A DNA stretch of 64,000 nt from NCBI RefSeq assembly GCF_001889405.1, contig NZ_CP017921.1, positions 1,812,057-1,876,056 of the forward strand, in the 5' to 3' direction. The notes beneath the pieces were generated by a model. It had not been told where the DNA came from. It saw only the letters and a list, made by a program, of their open reading frames with translations, and did no database searches. A program made the translations under genes and the position numbers. Positions 41,567 to 48,947 of the stretch are shown in pieces. The DNA comes from Methanohalophilus halophilus (GTDB taxonomy: Archaea > Halobacteriota > Methanosarcinia > Methanosarcinales > Methanosarcinaceae). Positions within the stretch are counted from its first letter, which is position 1; each line of letters opens with the position of its first letter.

Positions 41567-42781
41567 ATGGTAAATCCCAAACAGGCATTCAAAATAGCCC
41601 TTGGGAGCATACGCAGTGCAAAACTGCGTTCCCTCCTAACTACCCTGGGAATTGTAATAGGAGTGGCAGCAGTAATAGCCAATGTGTCACTGGGCGCCAG
41701 TTTCAACCAGTTTTTTACCGATGAGATCGGAGCCGTAGGTTCAAATTTCATTATAGTGGAAAGTAAAGAACCGGGTACTCTTGGCAAGGAGGAAATGAGC
41801 CTTATTTCCAATCTGCAGGAAGTGGACGGAATTTCACCTATAAATAGCCAGACTGCGACTGTCAGCTATCAGTCTTCCCGGCGTCATATAGGTATAATGG
41901 GGGTGACAGAGGATTACACCGAAGTGGCAAACCTGCGGCTGGCGGAAGGAAATTTCCTGACAGATAAAGACAGCTATGCTGCAGTGATTGGTTCGGAAGT
42001 TGCAGAAGAAATCTTTGACAGGCCTGTAGGCAATAAGAATTCAATCGACTTGACTTTTACCAAAAACAATGGAGAAAGTATCACTCACAGGTTTGTTGTA
42101 AAAGGAATACTCCAAAGTCCTGATACACAACTGGTACAATCGGGAATTGAACCTGACAATAGAATATTCATACCGATTTCCACAATGAATTCCATGCTTG
42201 AAGAAAATCATTATAATTCATTTTTTATAAAAGCAAAAAGTATGGAAGTGGTTGAGCAAACATCAGAGGAGATTGATGAGAAGCTGGGACGCCAGTTCGG
42301 CATAGACTCAAGACAAATGGATAATGACAACGCTAAACCCTATTTCATAATGGACCAGGTGGAAATCCTGGAACAAACAAAACAACTATCTGATTCACTG
42401 GGTGCACTGCTAACCGCTGTCGCTCTGATATCCCTTGTAGTTGGATCAATCGGAATAATGAATATTATGCTTGTCACGGTGACTGAAAGAACACAGGAAA
42501 TCGGTTTGATGAAATCCCTGGGATATACGAATACAAGTATACTGAATCTCTTTATCGTAGAGGCCATGATCGTAGGACTTTTCGGAGGGATTGCAGGAAC
42601 TTTGATGGGAATGGCAGGTGCCTACATAGCTGAAAGTTACATGGGTTTGCCGGTAGCATTCCCCTTATCCAAAATCGCAGCAGGGTTTATAATTTCAGTC
42701 TTTGTAGGGCTTGTAGCAGGGGTATATCCCGCCAACAAGGCTGCAAAGATGAATCCGACAGATGCTTTAAGAAACGAATGA
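41567..42781 (+). CDS. ABC transporter permease (MacB/FtsX family)
   Basis: 404 residues. It has the MacB layout: a first helix (SLLTTLGIVIGVAAVIANVSLGA), a large extracytoplasmic domain of about 220 residues (MacB_PCD), and three C-terminal helices with LISLVVGSIGIMNIMLVTVTERTQEIGLMKSLGYT, VAGVYPANKAAKMNPTDALRNE at the end. It is expected to dimerise and work with the ATPase upstream. The stop codon overlaps a GAGGTGAT site for the next small gene. Confidence 0.93.
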   Translation: MVNPKQAFKIALGSIRSAKLRSLLTTLGIVIGVAAVIANVSLGASFNQFFTDEIGAVGSNFIIVESKEPGTLGKEEMSLISNLQEVDGISPINSQTATVSYQSSRRHIGIMGVTEDYTEVANLRLAEGNFLTDKDSYAAVIGSEVAEEIFDRPVGNKNSIDLTFTKNNGESITHRFVVKGILQSPDTQLVQSGIEPDNRIFIPISTMNSMLEENHYNSFFIKAKSMEVVEQTSEEIDEKLGRQFGIDSRQMDNDNAKPYFIMDQVEILEQTKQLSDSLGALLTAVALISLVVGSIGIMNIMLVTVTERTQEIGLMKSLGYTNTSILNLFIVEAMIVGLFGGIAGTLMGMAGAYIAESYMGLPVAFPLSKIAAGFIISVFVGLVAGVYPANKAAKMNPTDALRNE

Positions 42782-42794
42782 GGTGATTGATAGA

Positions 42795-43013
42795 ATGTTT
42801 GATTGGATAGCACTACCTTTCTTTAATGTTATCTTCTTTTTGGGGATAGGATTACTCGCAACGGCATTCTGGATATGGATGCTTATAGATTGCATCACAA
42901 AGGAAACAGACAGAAGCAATGAGAGACTGATCTGGATAATAGTTATTGTGTTTACCCATTTACTGGGAGCCATACTGTACTTTATCCTCAGGAAGAATAA
43001 ACGCAACCGATAA
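42795..43013 (+). CDS. Small PLDc_N-like membrane protein
   Basis: 72 residues with two membrane helices (FFNVIFFLGIGLLATAFWIWML and IWIIVIVFTHLLGAILYFIL) separated by a charged loop (DCITKETDRSNER) and ending in RKNKRNR. This is the phospholipase D N-terminal-like (PLDc_N) fold, often found as an isolated small protein or ABC/immunity neighbour, with no catalytic residues. The start at 42795 follows GAGGTGAT with seven bases between, so it is translationally linked to the permease. Confidence 0.75.
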   Translation: MFDWIALPFFNVIFFLGIGLLATAFWIWMLIDCITKETDRSNERLIWIIVIVFTHLLGAILYFILRKNKRNR

Positions 43014-43040
43014 TAGAAATATAAAACAGCAGGAATTGTG

Positions 43041-43703
43041 ATGAGAAACATAAACAAATTGTTCAGTTCATTTTTTGGCGTGATTTTTCAACGCCAGACG
43101 TACCTGAACCTGCTTTATGTCATATTCACATTTCCCCTGGGTACCGCATATTTCTTATTCCTGACATCTGGCCTGCTTGTAGGCTTAAGTTTTTCCATAA
43201 TTATCATCGGACTACCCGTACTTCTGCTGGTACTGGTAGCATGGTGGGAATTGGTGAATTTTGAAAGGGAACTGGCAACCAGATTGCTTGGTGTAGATAT
43301 AACGCCGCTTTCCTATGAGGAAAAACCCCTTGTAAACTTCTGGGGTGACATTAAAAACAGGTTTGCAGATCCAACTGCCTGGAAGGGAATGATGTTTTTA
43401 TTCATCAAATTTCCCTTCGGGATATTTACACTTATAGTACTGGCTATCTGCTTTACCCTGACCCTTGGACTTATATTCGCACCGTTTACCACTATATACT
43501 GGTCTTTAGGAAATTCAATAATCCTGATAGACAGCTTGCCCGGGGCACTTTTAACAGCCAGTCTGGGAATAATAATTGCAGTCTGTACACTTCACATAGC
43601 CAATACCCTTGCGGCCATATCCGGCAGTATTGCAAAAATCATGCTTGGAAAGAATGACAATAGCCTACATCCGGAAACATTGGATGGACAAAAATCCTAT
43701 TAA
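43041..43703 (+). CDS. Membrane protein with 'putative sensor' domain
   Basis: 220 residues with four to six membrane helices in two hairpins: LLYVIFTFPLGTAYFLFL and IIIIGLPVLLLVLVAWWEL, then MMFLFIKFPFGIFTLIVLAICFTLTLGL (landmark) and ALLTASLGIIIAVCTLHIAN. Between them is ERELATRLLGVDITP. This repeat pattern matches the Pfam 'Sensor' domain often found in front of histidine kinases in actinobacteria and alone in archaea. It completes the ABC operon and may pass an envelope signal. Function unknown. Confidence 0.7.
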   Translation: MRNINKLFSSFFGVIFQRQTYLNLLYVIFTFPLGTAYFLFLTSGLLVGLSFSIIIIGLPVLLLVLVAWWELVNFERELATRLLGVDITPLSYEEKPLVNFWGDIKNRFADPTAWKGMMFLFIKFPFGIFTLIVLAICFTLTLGLIFAPFTTIYWSLGNSIILIDSLPGALLTASLGIIIAVCTLHIANTLAAISGSIAKIMLGKNDNSLHPETLDGQKSY

Positions 43704-43714
43704 GAATTAATCGG
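43696..43714. terminator. Palindrome over convergent stop codons of the sensor-domain gene and the winged-helix gene
   Basis: ATTAA (43699-43703) and TTAAT (43707-43711) pair around GAA, extended by two C:G pairs beyond a mismatch (43696-43697 with 43713-43714). The + TAA (43701-43703) and the complement of the - TAA (43707-43709) lie in the arms. Confidence 0.4.
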
Positions 43715-43988
43715 AAAACTTCTGGATACGATCATAGAATTCAAGGACAAGCTGTGTCAGTTCACTATCCATATTGAGACTGAAAGTACGTATCTGTTTT
43801 CCCAGGGGTTTCTCTTTAACGATACCTGTTTCTACAAGAGGTGCGATTACACGGGCAACACTCGAATGAGACAAACCTGTCTCTTCTGCAATACCTGAGA
43901 GATAGGTAGAGTCACCCTTATGGGATATCAGGTTTTTGAGAACTGTCATTTGTGCAGTCTTGCCGAATATCTTTTCAAGAACATCCAT
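43707..43988 (-). CDS. Small winged-helix transcriptional regulator
   Basis: 93 residues: an N-terminal dimer helix (MDVLEKIFGKTAQMTVLKNLISHK), then HTH and wing (YLSGIAEETGLSHSSVARVIAPLVETGIVKEKPLGKQIRTFSLN, landmark), then a C-terminal helix (TQLVLEFYDRIQKF). It resembles MarR/ArsR-like archaeal regulators. It lies convergent to the ABC operon and divergent from the two-component genes, so either could be its target; a dyad in the 43989-44133 region was not clear to me. Confidence 0.8.
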   Translation of the reverse strand: MDVLEKIFGKTAQMTVLKNLISHKGDSTYLSGIAEETGLSHSSVARVIAPLVETGIVKEKPLGKQIRTFSLNMDSELTQLVLEFYDRIQKFSD

Positions 43989-44133
43989 CCTGTTTACTTA
44001 CAATATTATATTTTATAAGGTTTTCTAATTATGGTCAACTTATATCTCTAAATAACAGGTCTTCCATATATTTGGAAAAGCTTTAATAGCATAGACTATT
44101 TGATAGGAATAACGAAATTATTTAGTGGTCCTT

Positions 44134-44646
44134 ATGCCCGAAAAAGAACTTGACGATAAGATACTCAGTCTTCTTGAAAAGAATCCGGCCCTTTCTGCAG
44201 TCGAACTGGCAGATGTACTGAACATATCTGAAAAAGCAGTACAAACAAGACTTGAAGAGATGGGAGATTCCAGGCAAACCATCCTGATAATAGATGACGA
44301 GCCCGACGCCATAATTGCTGCAAAAAGAGCGTTGCAGGCAGAAGGATATAATGTTATTGAGGCATATAACGGGAAAACCGGTCTCGAAGCAATTGAGGAA
44401 AAAATACCAGACCTTATTCTTCTGGATGTCATGATGCCGGATATGGATGGTTTTGAAGTATGCAAACACCTGAAAGAAGATGAACTGCATAACCACATCC
44501 CCATAATAATGCTTACTGCAAAAGGCGAAGTTGATGACCGGGTAGAAGGAATCGAGACAGGTGCAGACGATTATATTACAAAGCCCTTCAACCTGAGAGA
44601 ACTTAAAGCCCGAATTCAAATGGTATTGCGCCGGGCACAAAGCTGA
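44134..44646 (+). CDS. Response regulator with N-terminal HTH and C-terminal receiver domain
   Basis: 170 residues. Residues 1-45 form an AsnC-like winged helix (LDDKILSLLEKNPALSAVELADVLNISEKAVQTRLEEM, landmark). Residues 47-170 are a REC domain: ILIIDDEPDAIIAAKRAL, phosphorylation site LILLDVMMPDMDGFEV (Asp about 98), IIMLTA and DDYITKPFNLRELKARI. The HTH-before-REC order is the reverse of OmpR-type regulators. It is eight bases before a histidine kinase gene, so partnership is likely. ATG at 44134 is preferred; GTG at 44125 is an alternative. Confidence 0.85.
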   Translation: MPEKELDDKILSLLEKNPALSAVELADVLNISEKAVQTRLEEMGDSRQTILIIDDEPDAIIAAKRALQAEGYNVIEAYNGKTGLEAIEEKIPDLILLDVMMPDMDGFEVCKHLKEDELHNHIPIIMLTAKGEVDDRVEGIETGADDYITKPFNLRELKARIQMVLRRAQS

Positions 44647-44654
44647 TCATTCCC

Positions 44655-46382
44655 ATGTTTTTCAGTAATCGACGATATAACATAATAATCATAACTTTCA
44701 TTGCCCTTCTTTTTATAGGTTCTGTTGTTTTTTTGGGGGCACGTTCAAACTTTGAGGTCCAGGAAATCTTTGAGGAGCAATATACAGAACAACAGACCCT
44801 CAATGCAAAGCAAATATCCTCAGGCGTCACAGAGTTTCTGAATGAGAAGATCGTAGCCCTGGAAGTAATAGCAGGTGCTGAAAATGGAGTTCCTGATGAC
44901 TTCTATATGATATCATTCAAATCCCTTTACGAAAGGTCGCAGGGATTTTATGCCCTTGAGTATATTGATGAAAGCGGCACCATTGTCTCAGGTTATCCTG
45001 AAGATAGAGCACCTCTGGGATATAACCTGTATGAAAACAATATGGAGCAAGCTTTCCAAAAAACAAAATCAATGGGCAGGACCTATATTACCGATCCTAC
45101 ATACACGTTTGAAGACGAACTTGCAATGTATGTTTGGGTTCCCGTCTATTCTGGAAATGATTTCAAAGGAACTGTCCTGGCAATAATACGTATCGAGGAA
45201 ATCACAGAAAGGGTCATACAAAGTTATGATTCATCAGCCGGTTATGTCTATATTATTGATGATAGGGGGAAACTGCTGTATCACAGTGACAACCCAAAAG
45301 AAACAGGAAAAAATTATTTCGATATTCTCAATGAGCCCGACCAAGACCGTCTTTACATACTTGGGGAACAGACAGAAGGAAAAGAAGGCGGGGGTCGTTT
45401 TGAGGAACTCAACGAAAACAATGAACTGGAAGAAAAACTCGTATCATATGTACCAATAAAATGGTACAATCAGGTGTGGTCTGTAGGTGTTGTGACACCT
45501 GTACCTTTCATAACCTCAATTGTACGCTCCATATACCTGAAACAGGCAACCTTTATGATAATAACGACATTTTTCATTTTGTTCTTCACTTCATTGATAT
45601 CATTGATCTTTTTATCCTGGAATCGTAAATTAGAGGAAGAAGTACATAAAAAAACCGAACAACTTGAAAATTCCAACCAGCGCCTGCAAAAACTCAACCG
45701 CGTGAAGAATGAATTCCTATCCATGGTATCCCATGAATTGAAAACTCCTCTAACAGCCATGCGCACATCAAGTGAATTCCTCAGGGAAGAAGACTGTGAC
45801 AAAGAAACACAGGAAGAAATGCTTGACCTCATAATCCGCAATATAGACAGGCAATCCCGGATGGTTGATGACCTGCTGGATATTTCCCGCATTGAATCAG
45901 GCAGGATGGTTTTCAAAGAAGAAAAGATCGACCTCAAAGATATCATTGATAATGCAATCCAGATGATGGAACCAATGGCAACAAAGTATGGAATTGCCAT
46001 TGAAAGAGAAGTGGATAATGATCCACGGGTCAAAGCAGATAAGGATAAACTGCTGAGGGTTTTTGTCAATTTACTCAACAACGCTATCAAATTCACAGCC
46101 AATAAAGGCGAAAACATAAAAATTAAAACTGAAGAAATCAGAGATTTCGTGGAAATAAGTGTCACAGACAGGGGTATAGGCATACCTGAAAATGAGCAGG
46201 ATAAAATATTTGAAAAATTCTATCAGGTAGACAGTACCTCACGCCGCAAAGTGGGAGGTAGTGGTCTTGGGCTTGCGATTATTAAGGGAATAATAGAAGG
46301 CCAGGGCGACTCTATAAGGGTGAAAAGTGAGCCCGGGGTTGGCAGCACATTTATATTTACATTGAGGAAGTGGGAAAAATGA
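44655..46382 (+). CDS. Membrane sensor histidine kinase with Cache domain
   Basis: 575 residues. First membrane helix about residues 10-30 (IIIITFIALLFIGSVVFLGA). A double-Cache extracellular domain follows (GFYALEYIDESGTIVSGYP, YITDPTYTFEDELAMYVWVPVYSG, GYVYIIDDRGKLLYHSD). The second helix is at about 297-318. Then a coiled linker (EEEVHKKTEQLENSNQRLQK), HisKA with MVSHELKTPLTAMR (His about 360), and HATPase with VTDRGIGIPENEQDKIF and GGSGLGLAIIKGII. Cache domains bind small extracellular ligands such as amino or organic acids; ligand unknown. It overlaps the following lipoprotein gene by ATGA. Confidence 0.93.
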   Translation: MFFSNRRYNIIIITFIALLFIGSVVFLGARSNFEVQEIFEEQYTEQQTLNAKQISSGVTEFLNEKIVALEVIAGAENGVPDDFYMISFKSLYERSQGFYALEYIDESGTIVSGYPEDRAPLGYNLYENNMEQAFQKTKSMGRTYITDPTYTFEDELAMYVWVPVYSGNDFKGTVLAIIRIEEITERVIQSYDSSAGYVYIIDDRGKLLYHSDNPKETGKNYFDILNEPDQDRLYILGEQTEGKEGGGRFEELNENNELEEKLVSYVPIKWYNQVWSVGVVTPVPFITSIVRSIYLKQATFMIITTFFILFFTSLISLIFLSWNRKLEEEVHKKTEQLENSNQRLQKLNRVKNEFLSMVSHELKTPLTAMRTSSEFLREEDCDKETQEEMLDLIIRNIDRQSRMVDDLLDISRIESGRMVFKEEKIDLKDIIDNAIQMMEPMATKYGIAIEREVDNDPRVKADKDKLLRVFVNLLNNAIKFTANKGENIKIKTEEIRDFVEISVTDRGIGIPENEQDKIFEKFYQVDSTSRRKVGGSGLGLAIIKGIIEGQGDSIRVKSEPGVGSTFIFTLRKWEK

Positions 46383-46813
46383 AAAAAATAGTAATAATAT
46401 GTGTAGTTCTGTTCCTGTTAACAGCAGGATGCCTACATGATTCAGAAGAACTACGTGCAAAGGAATATGCAGACCCCATTGCAAACCAGCTTATTAAAGG
46501 GATGCAACAGGACAATTATACACTTTTTTCGGAAAAATTCACACCTACTATGAAAAAGGCCCTGCCTGAGGAAACCTTCTATGAAGTAAACGACATGTTG
46601 ATGTCCACCGTAGGCAAACCTGTATCATTGGAATTCCTCAAGGCTGTTGAAGGTGAAAGGTTTGTAACTATTGTTTATACAGTTACATTTGAAGACGGTT
46701 CAGAAGGATTGTTCAGTATCGCCTTAAAAGAAGAAAACGGAGAAACAAGGGTTGCGGGTGCCTGGATTGATTCCCCTAAATTGCGTCAGGAGGAGGAAAA
46801 TGTGACCCTTTAA
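46379..46813 (+). CDS. DUF3887-type lipoprotein
   Basis: 144 residues. The signal sequence KKIVIICVVLFLLTAGCLHD ends in a lipobox (LTAGC), so Cys18 would be lipidated outside the membrane. The rest is the DUF3887 fold (LIKGMQQDNYTLFSEKFTPTMKKALPEETF, GRFTIVYTV-like strands), related to small NTF2-like domains found in methanogen surface proteins. It overlaps the histidine kinase stop by ATGA, so it may be a ligand-presenting partner of the Cache domain (inference). Confidence 0.75.
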   Translation: MKKIVIICVVLFLLTAGCLHDSEELRAKEYADPIANQLIKGMQQDNYTLFSEKFTPTMKKALPEETFYEVNDMLMSTVGKPVSLEFLKAVEGERFVTIVYTVTFEDGSEGLFSIALKEENGETRVAGAWIDSPKLRQEEENVTL

Positions 46814-46821
46814 CAGGTCAC
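46802..46821. terminator. Inverted repeat between the DUF3887 gene and the permease remnant
   Basis: GTGACC (46802-46807) pairs with GGTCAC (46816-46821). The DUF3887 TAA (46811-46813) lies in the loop and the remnant's stop complement (46818-46820) in the right arm. It matches the arrangement at other convergent ends here. Confidence 0.45.
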
Positions 46822-46990
46822 TCATAACGCAGTGCATCCAGTGGATTCATCATTGAGACTTTTTTAGCAGGTATACTTTTGCATTTTAAAAATAACAGTC
46901 CCGATGTCACCTGAAAGCAATGCCTGTGGCTCTACACTGTAACTTATCGCTACTGTTGGACTTATCTCTGTATCGGCAGAAGCTGTCAGT
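46818..46990 (-). pseudogene. C-terminal remnant of a second MacB-type ABC permease
   Basis: Read leftward, one frame ends VTSGLLFLKCKSIPAKK followed by VSMMNPLDALRYE and a TGA stop. That is the hallmark end of MacB/FtsX permeases, compare VAGVYPANKAAKMNPTDALRNE of the intact permease in this window. A second frame just upstream reads ADTEISPTVAISYSVEPQAL, the preceding extracellular and helix segment of such permeases. The two pieces need a frame change near 46905, and no start codon or remaining ~350 codons exist. It is a decayed tail of a gene deleted on its 5' side, where the Yip1 gene now ends. Confidence 0.65.
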
Positions 46991-47030
46991 AAAAGAGAAA
47001 AGAAGAAATAGAGTAAATATTACTTTTTTT

Positions 47031-47660
47031 TCACGCAATTCCTCCAATATAACTAATGAGGGAATAGAGAATAAGGAGACCGACAGGAAGACCGACAGAA
47101 ATCAGGGCACCCCGCAGATTTAAGTTACGTGCATTTTTGAGACCAAAAATCCAGATATTGGCACTCCACAGCTGGAATATGATACCAACAAGTGTTGCAA
47201 CCTGCATCAGGGGATCATTGGAAAGCATCTGGGCCATCTGTGCAGGGTCTGCAGCAGTTGCCTGGAGAGAAGCTGATATCTGGTTTATAACATAAAGGCC
47301 AAAGATAGAGTTCAACAGGGCGGGGATGTAACCATAACCTACAAACTCAAGGCTGCGTTTAAATGAGCCTTCCCCGCCAAACAGGGCTGACAGTCCATAG
47401 AAAACCGCTGTGTATATCGGCCATACTATCAGGACGCCCAGAAATCCTCCCAAAGCACCACCAATGGCACCTATACTGGCAAATCCTACCCCAACAGCTG
47501 CTGATGATAAAATTGCCTTTACCATTATGTAACCGGAAATTGCCCCCAGAAGGGCATTCAGGATCACAATGAAAAAAGGTATTTTGAAATGAATTCTTTC
47601 TGTCATCTTTTTTTTGAAGAAACTGTCAGGGTTTGTAAGTACGTTGATAATTTCATTCAT
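47031..47660 (-). CDS. Yip1-domain membrane protein
   Basis: 209 residues. It begins MNEIINVLTNPDSFFKKKM, the typical Yip1 lead-in, followed by five membrane helices (FFIVILNALLGAISGYIMV; GALGGFLGVLIVWPIYTAVFYGLSALFGGEG; GYIPALLNSIFGLYVI; ATLVGIIFQLWSANIWIFGL; VGLPVGLLILYSLISYIGG). The archaeal Yip1 family is of unknown function, often near transporters. Its 3' end abuts the permease remnant. Confidence 0.85.
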   Translation of the reverse strand: MNEIINVLTNPDSFFKKKMTERIHFKIPFFIVILNALLGAISGYIMVKAILSSAAVGVGFASIGAIGGALGGFLGVLIVWPIYTAVFYGLSALFGGEGSFKRSLEFVGYGYIPALLNSIFGLYVINQISASLQATAADPAQMAQMLSNDPLMQVATLVGIIFQLWSANIWIFGLKNARNLNLRGALISVGLPVGLLILYSLISYIGGIA

Positions 47661-47691
47661 AGTATTACCTCAAGAAATTATTAAATTGGAA

Positions 47692-47774
47692 GTTGCCAGA
47701 CGGAGTGAAATATTGAGAGGGGTAGTAAGGTGGCATCAATACCGATTGATGGTGCAGTAACCTTCATCTGGCAA
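47692..47774. ncRNA. Nested inverted-repeat element, possible structured RNA or leader
   Basis: GTTGCCAGA (47692-47700) is the exact complement of TCTGGCAAC (47766-47774). Inside, AAGGT...ACCTT enclose a seven-pair hairpin CATCAAT-ACCG-ATTGATG. The whole unit of 83 bases would fold into one long stem carrying an inner branch and a single-stranded purine- or pyrimidine-rich side, depending on strand. It lies 31 bases upstream of the Yip1 start, so it could be that gene's leader, or a separate small RNA. I recognise no known riboswitch. Confidence 0.4.
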
Positions 47775-47877
47775 CACCGAAAGAATAGACTATATAATTG
47801 ATAAACCTTCCTATATTTAGCCAAGTGAGGGTTGAAAAAGTCGCTTGTTTTGATATATACAGCACTTTAAAAATCTA

Positions 47878-48792
47878 TTAATTAAAATCACCTTCCAACA
47901 AACCAGTTATAAAGGGGAGCAGGGATCCGGACACATAACCAACATAATGTACGAGAACATTCGTGCGCACACCATCCGGAGAAATAATATTATCAGGAAA
48001 AAGAAAAGCAGAAGTAGCCGGAAGGAATATAATAATAGATACTGCAGTTGCGATCTCAATAATTCTTTCCTGTTTTTTTCTTCCCCATGGACGATGAATT
48101 AAATCCAGATTTTCCTGATTCCATCTACGCAGGATTAACTCGGCTCTGGAAACAATCTGGTGTAACACTTCCTGACCCCTTATAATATTGGCAAATACAA
48201 TAAGAGAACATAAAACTACTAGCCACAAGTGCCCATAAGTAAGGGATATGACCACAAGATTGGTACAGAGTACTGCAAACAGAAGATGAATCGGGTTACC
48301 AGTACCCCATTTCCGTGCCATATAAGCAAATGTAGAATACAAAAGATAACCAAACATCACTGCCACAATACCGGATATACCATTAACAGTACCTGCCGAA
48401 GGAACACCCTTGAGTGTTAATATTGAGAAAAGGACAGGTAGGAACAAAAAAAAGAATAACATGTGAATTCTAAACTTTATACGTTCAAAATTCAGGGCTA
48501 TAATAAGAGGCGTTACAAGAAGATAACTTCGCATATTGGAAAGCAGATGGGACAAGTCTACATGTGAATAATTTGATAAGAACATGGGCAATTTAGACGG
48601 ATCATTTGAATCGAGGACAAAGTACGTTGCAAGCGAGGGATCCGATTGAAGAAGTAAGTATATCACAATGTTTAACCAGGGTACAAAAAGAAGAAAAACA
48701 AAAAAATCTACAGGATCATGCATTATATTATCAAGCAATGGTTTGTATGTATCCTTTTTCACTGCAGAAATTTTCTGTCCAACAGTATTCAT
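47878..48792 (-). CDS. Divergent rhomboid-family intramembrane protease
   Basis: 304 residues, six or more helices. Rhomboid features: SHVDLSHLLSNMRSYLLVTP (the His/Asn region of TM2), VNGISGIVAVMFGYLLY with the nucleophile in GISG (Ser about 139), and a late helix NVLVHYVGYVSGSLLPFI holding a histidine (about 282) in the expected HXXGXXXG setting. The N-terminal 30 residues and a loop of about 60 residues (EVLHQIVSRAELILRRWNQE...) before the last helices are unusual. It probably cleaves membrane-anchored proteins; targets are unknown. Confidence 0.75.
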   Translation of the reverse strand: MNTVGQKISAVKKDTYKPLLDNIMHDPVDFFVFLLFVPWLNIVIYLLLQSDPSLATYFVLDSNDPSKLPMFLSNYSHVDLSHLLSNMRSYLLVTPLIIALNFERIKFRIHMLFFFLFLPVLFSILTLKGVPSAGTVNGISGIVAVMFGYLLYSTFAYMARKWGTGNPIHLLFAVLCTNLVVISLTYGHLWLVVLCSLIVFANIIRGQEVLHQIVSRAELILRRWNQENLDLIHRPWGRKKQERIIEIATAVSIIIFLPATSAFLFPDNIISPDGVRTNVLVHYVGYVSGSLLPFITGLLEGDFN

Positions 48793-48947
48793 AAATACAC
48801 CTTAAACCAAACATATATAAATTTTCATACTGGCCTGAATAAAAATTAATAGTTCTAATGGTACTAAAAAGTTGTAGTGGACGATACACCAATTACTCCT
48901 TTTAACCATTTATCCATGTTTCTTAGAATTAAATGGGGAAGCCACTG

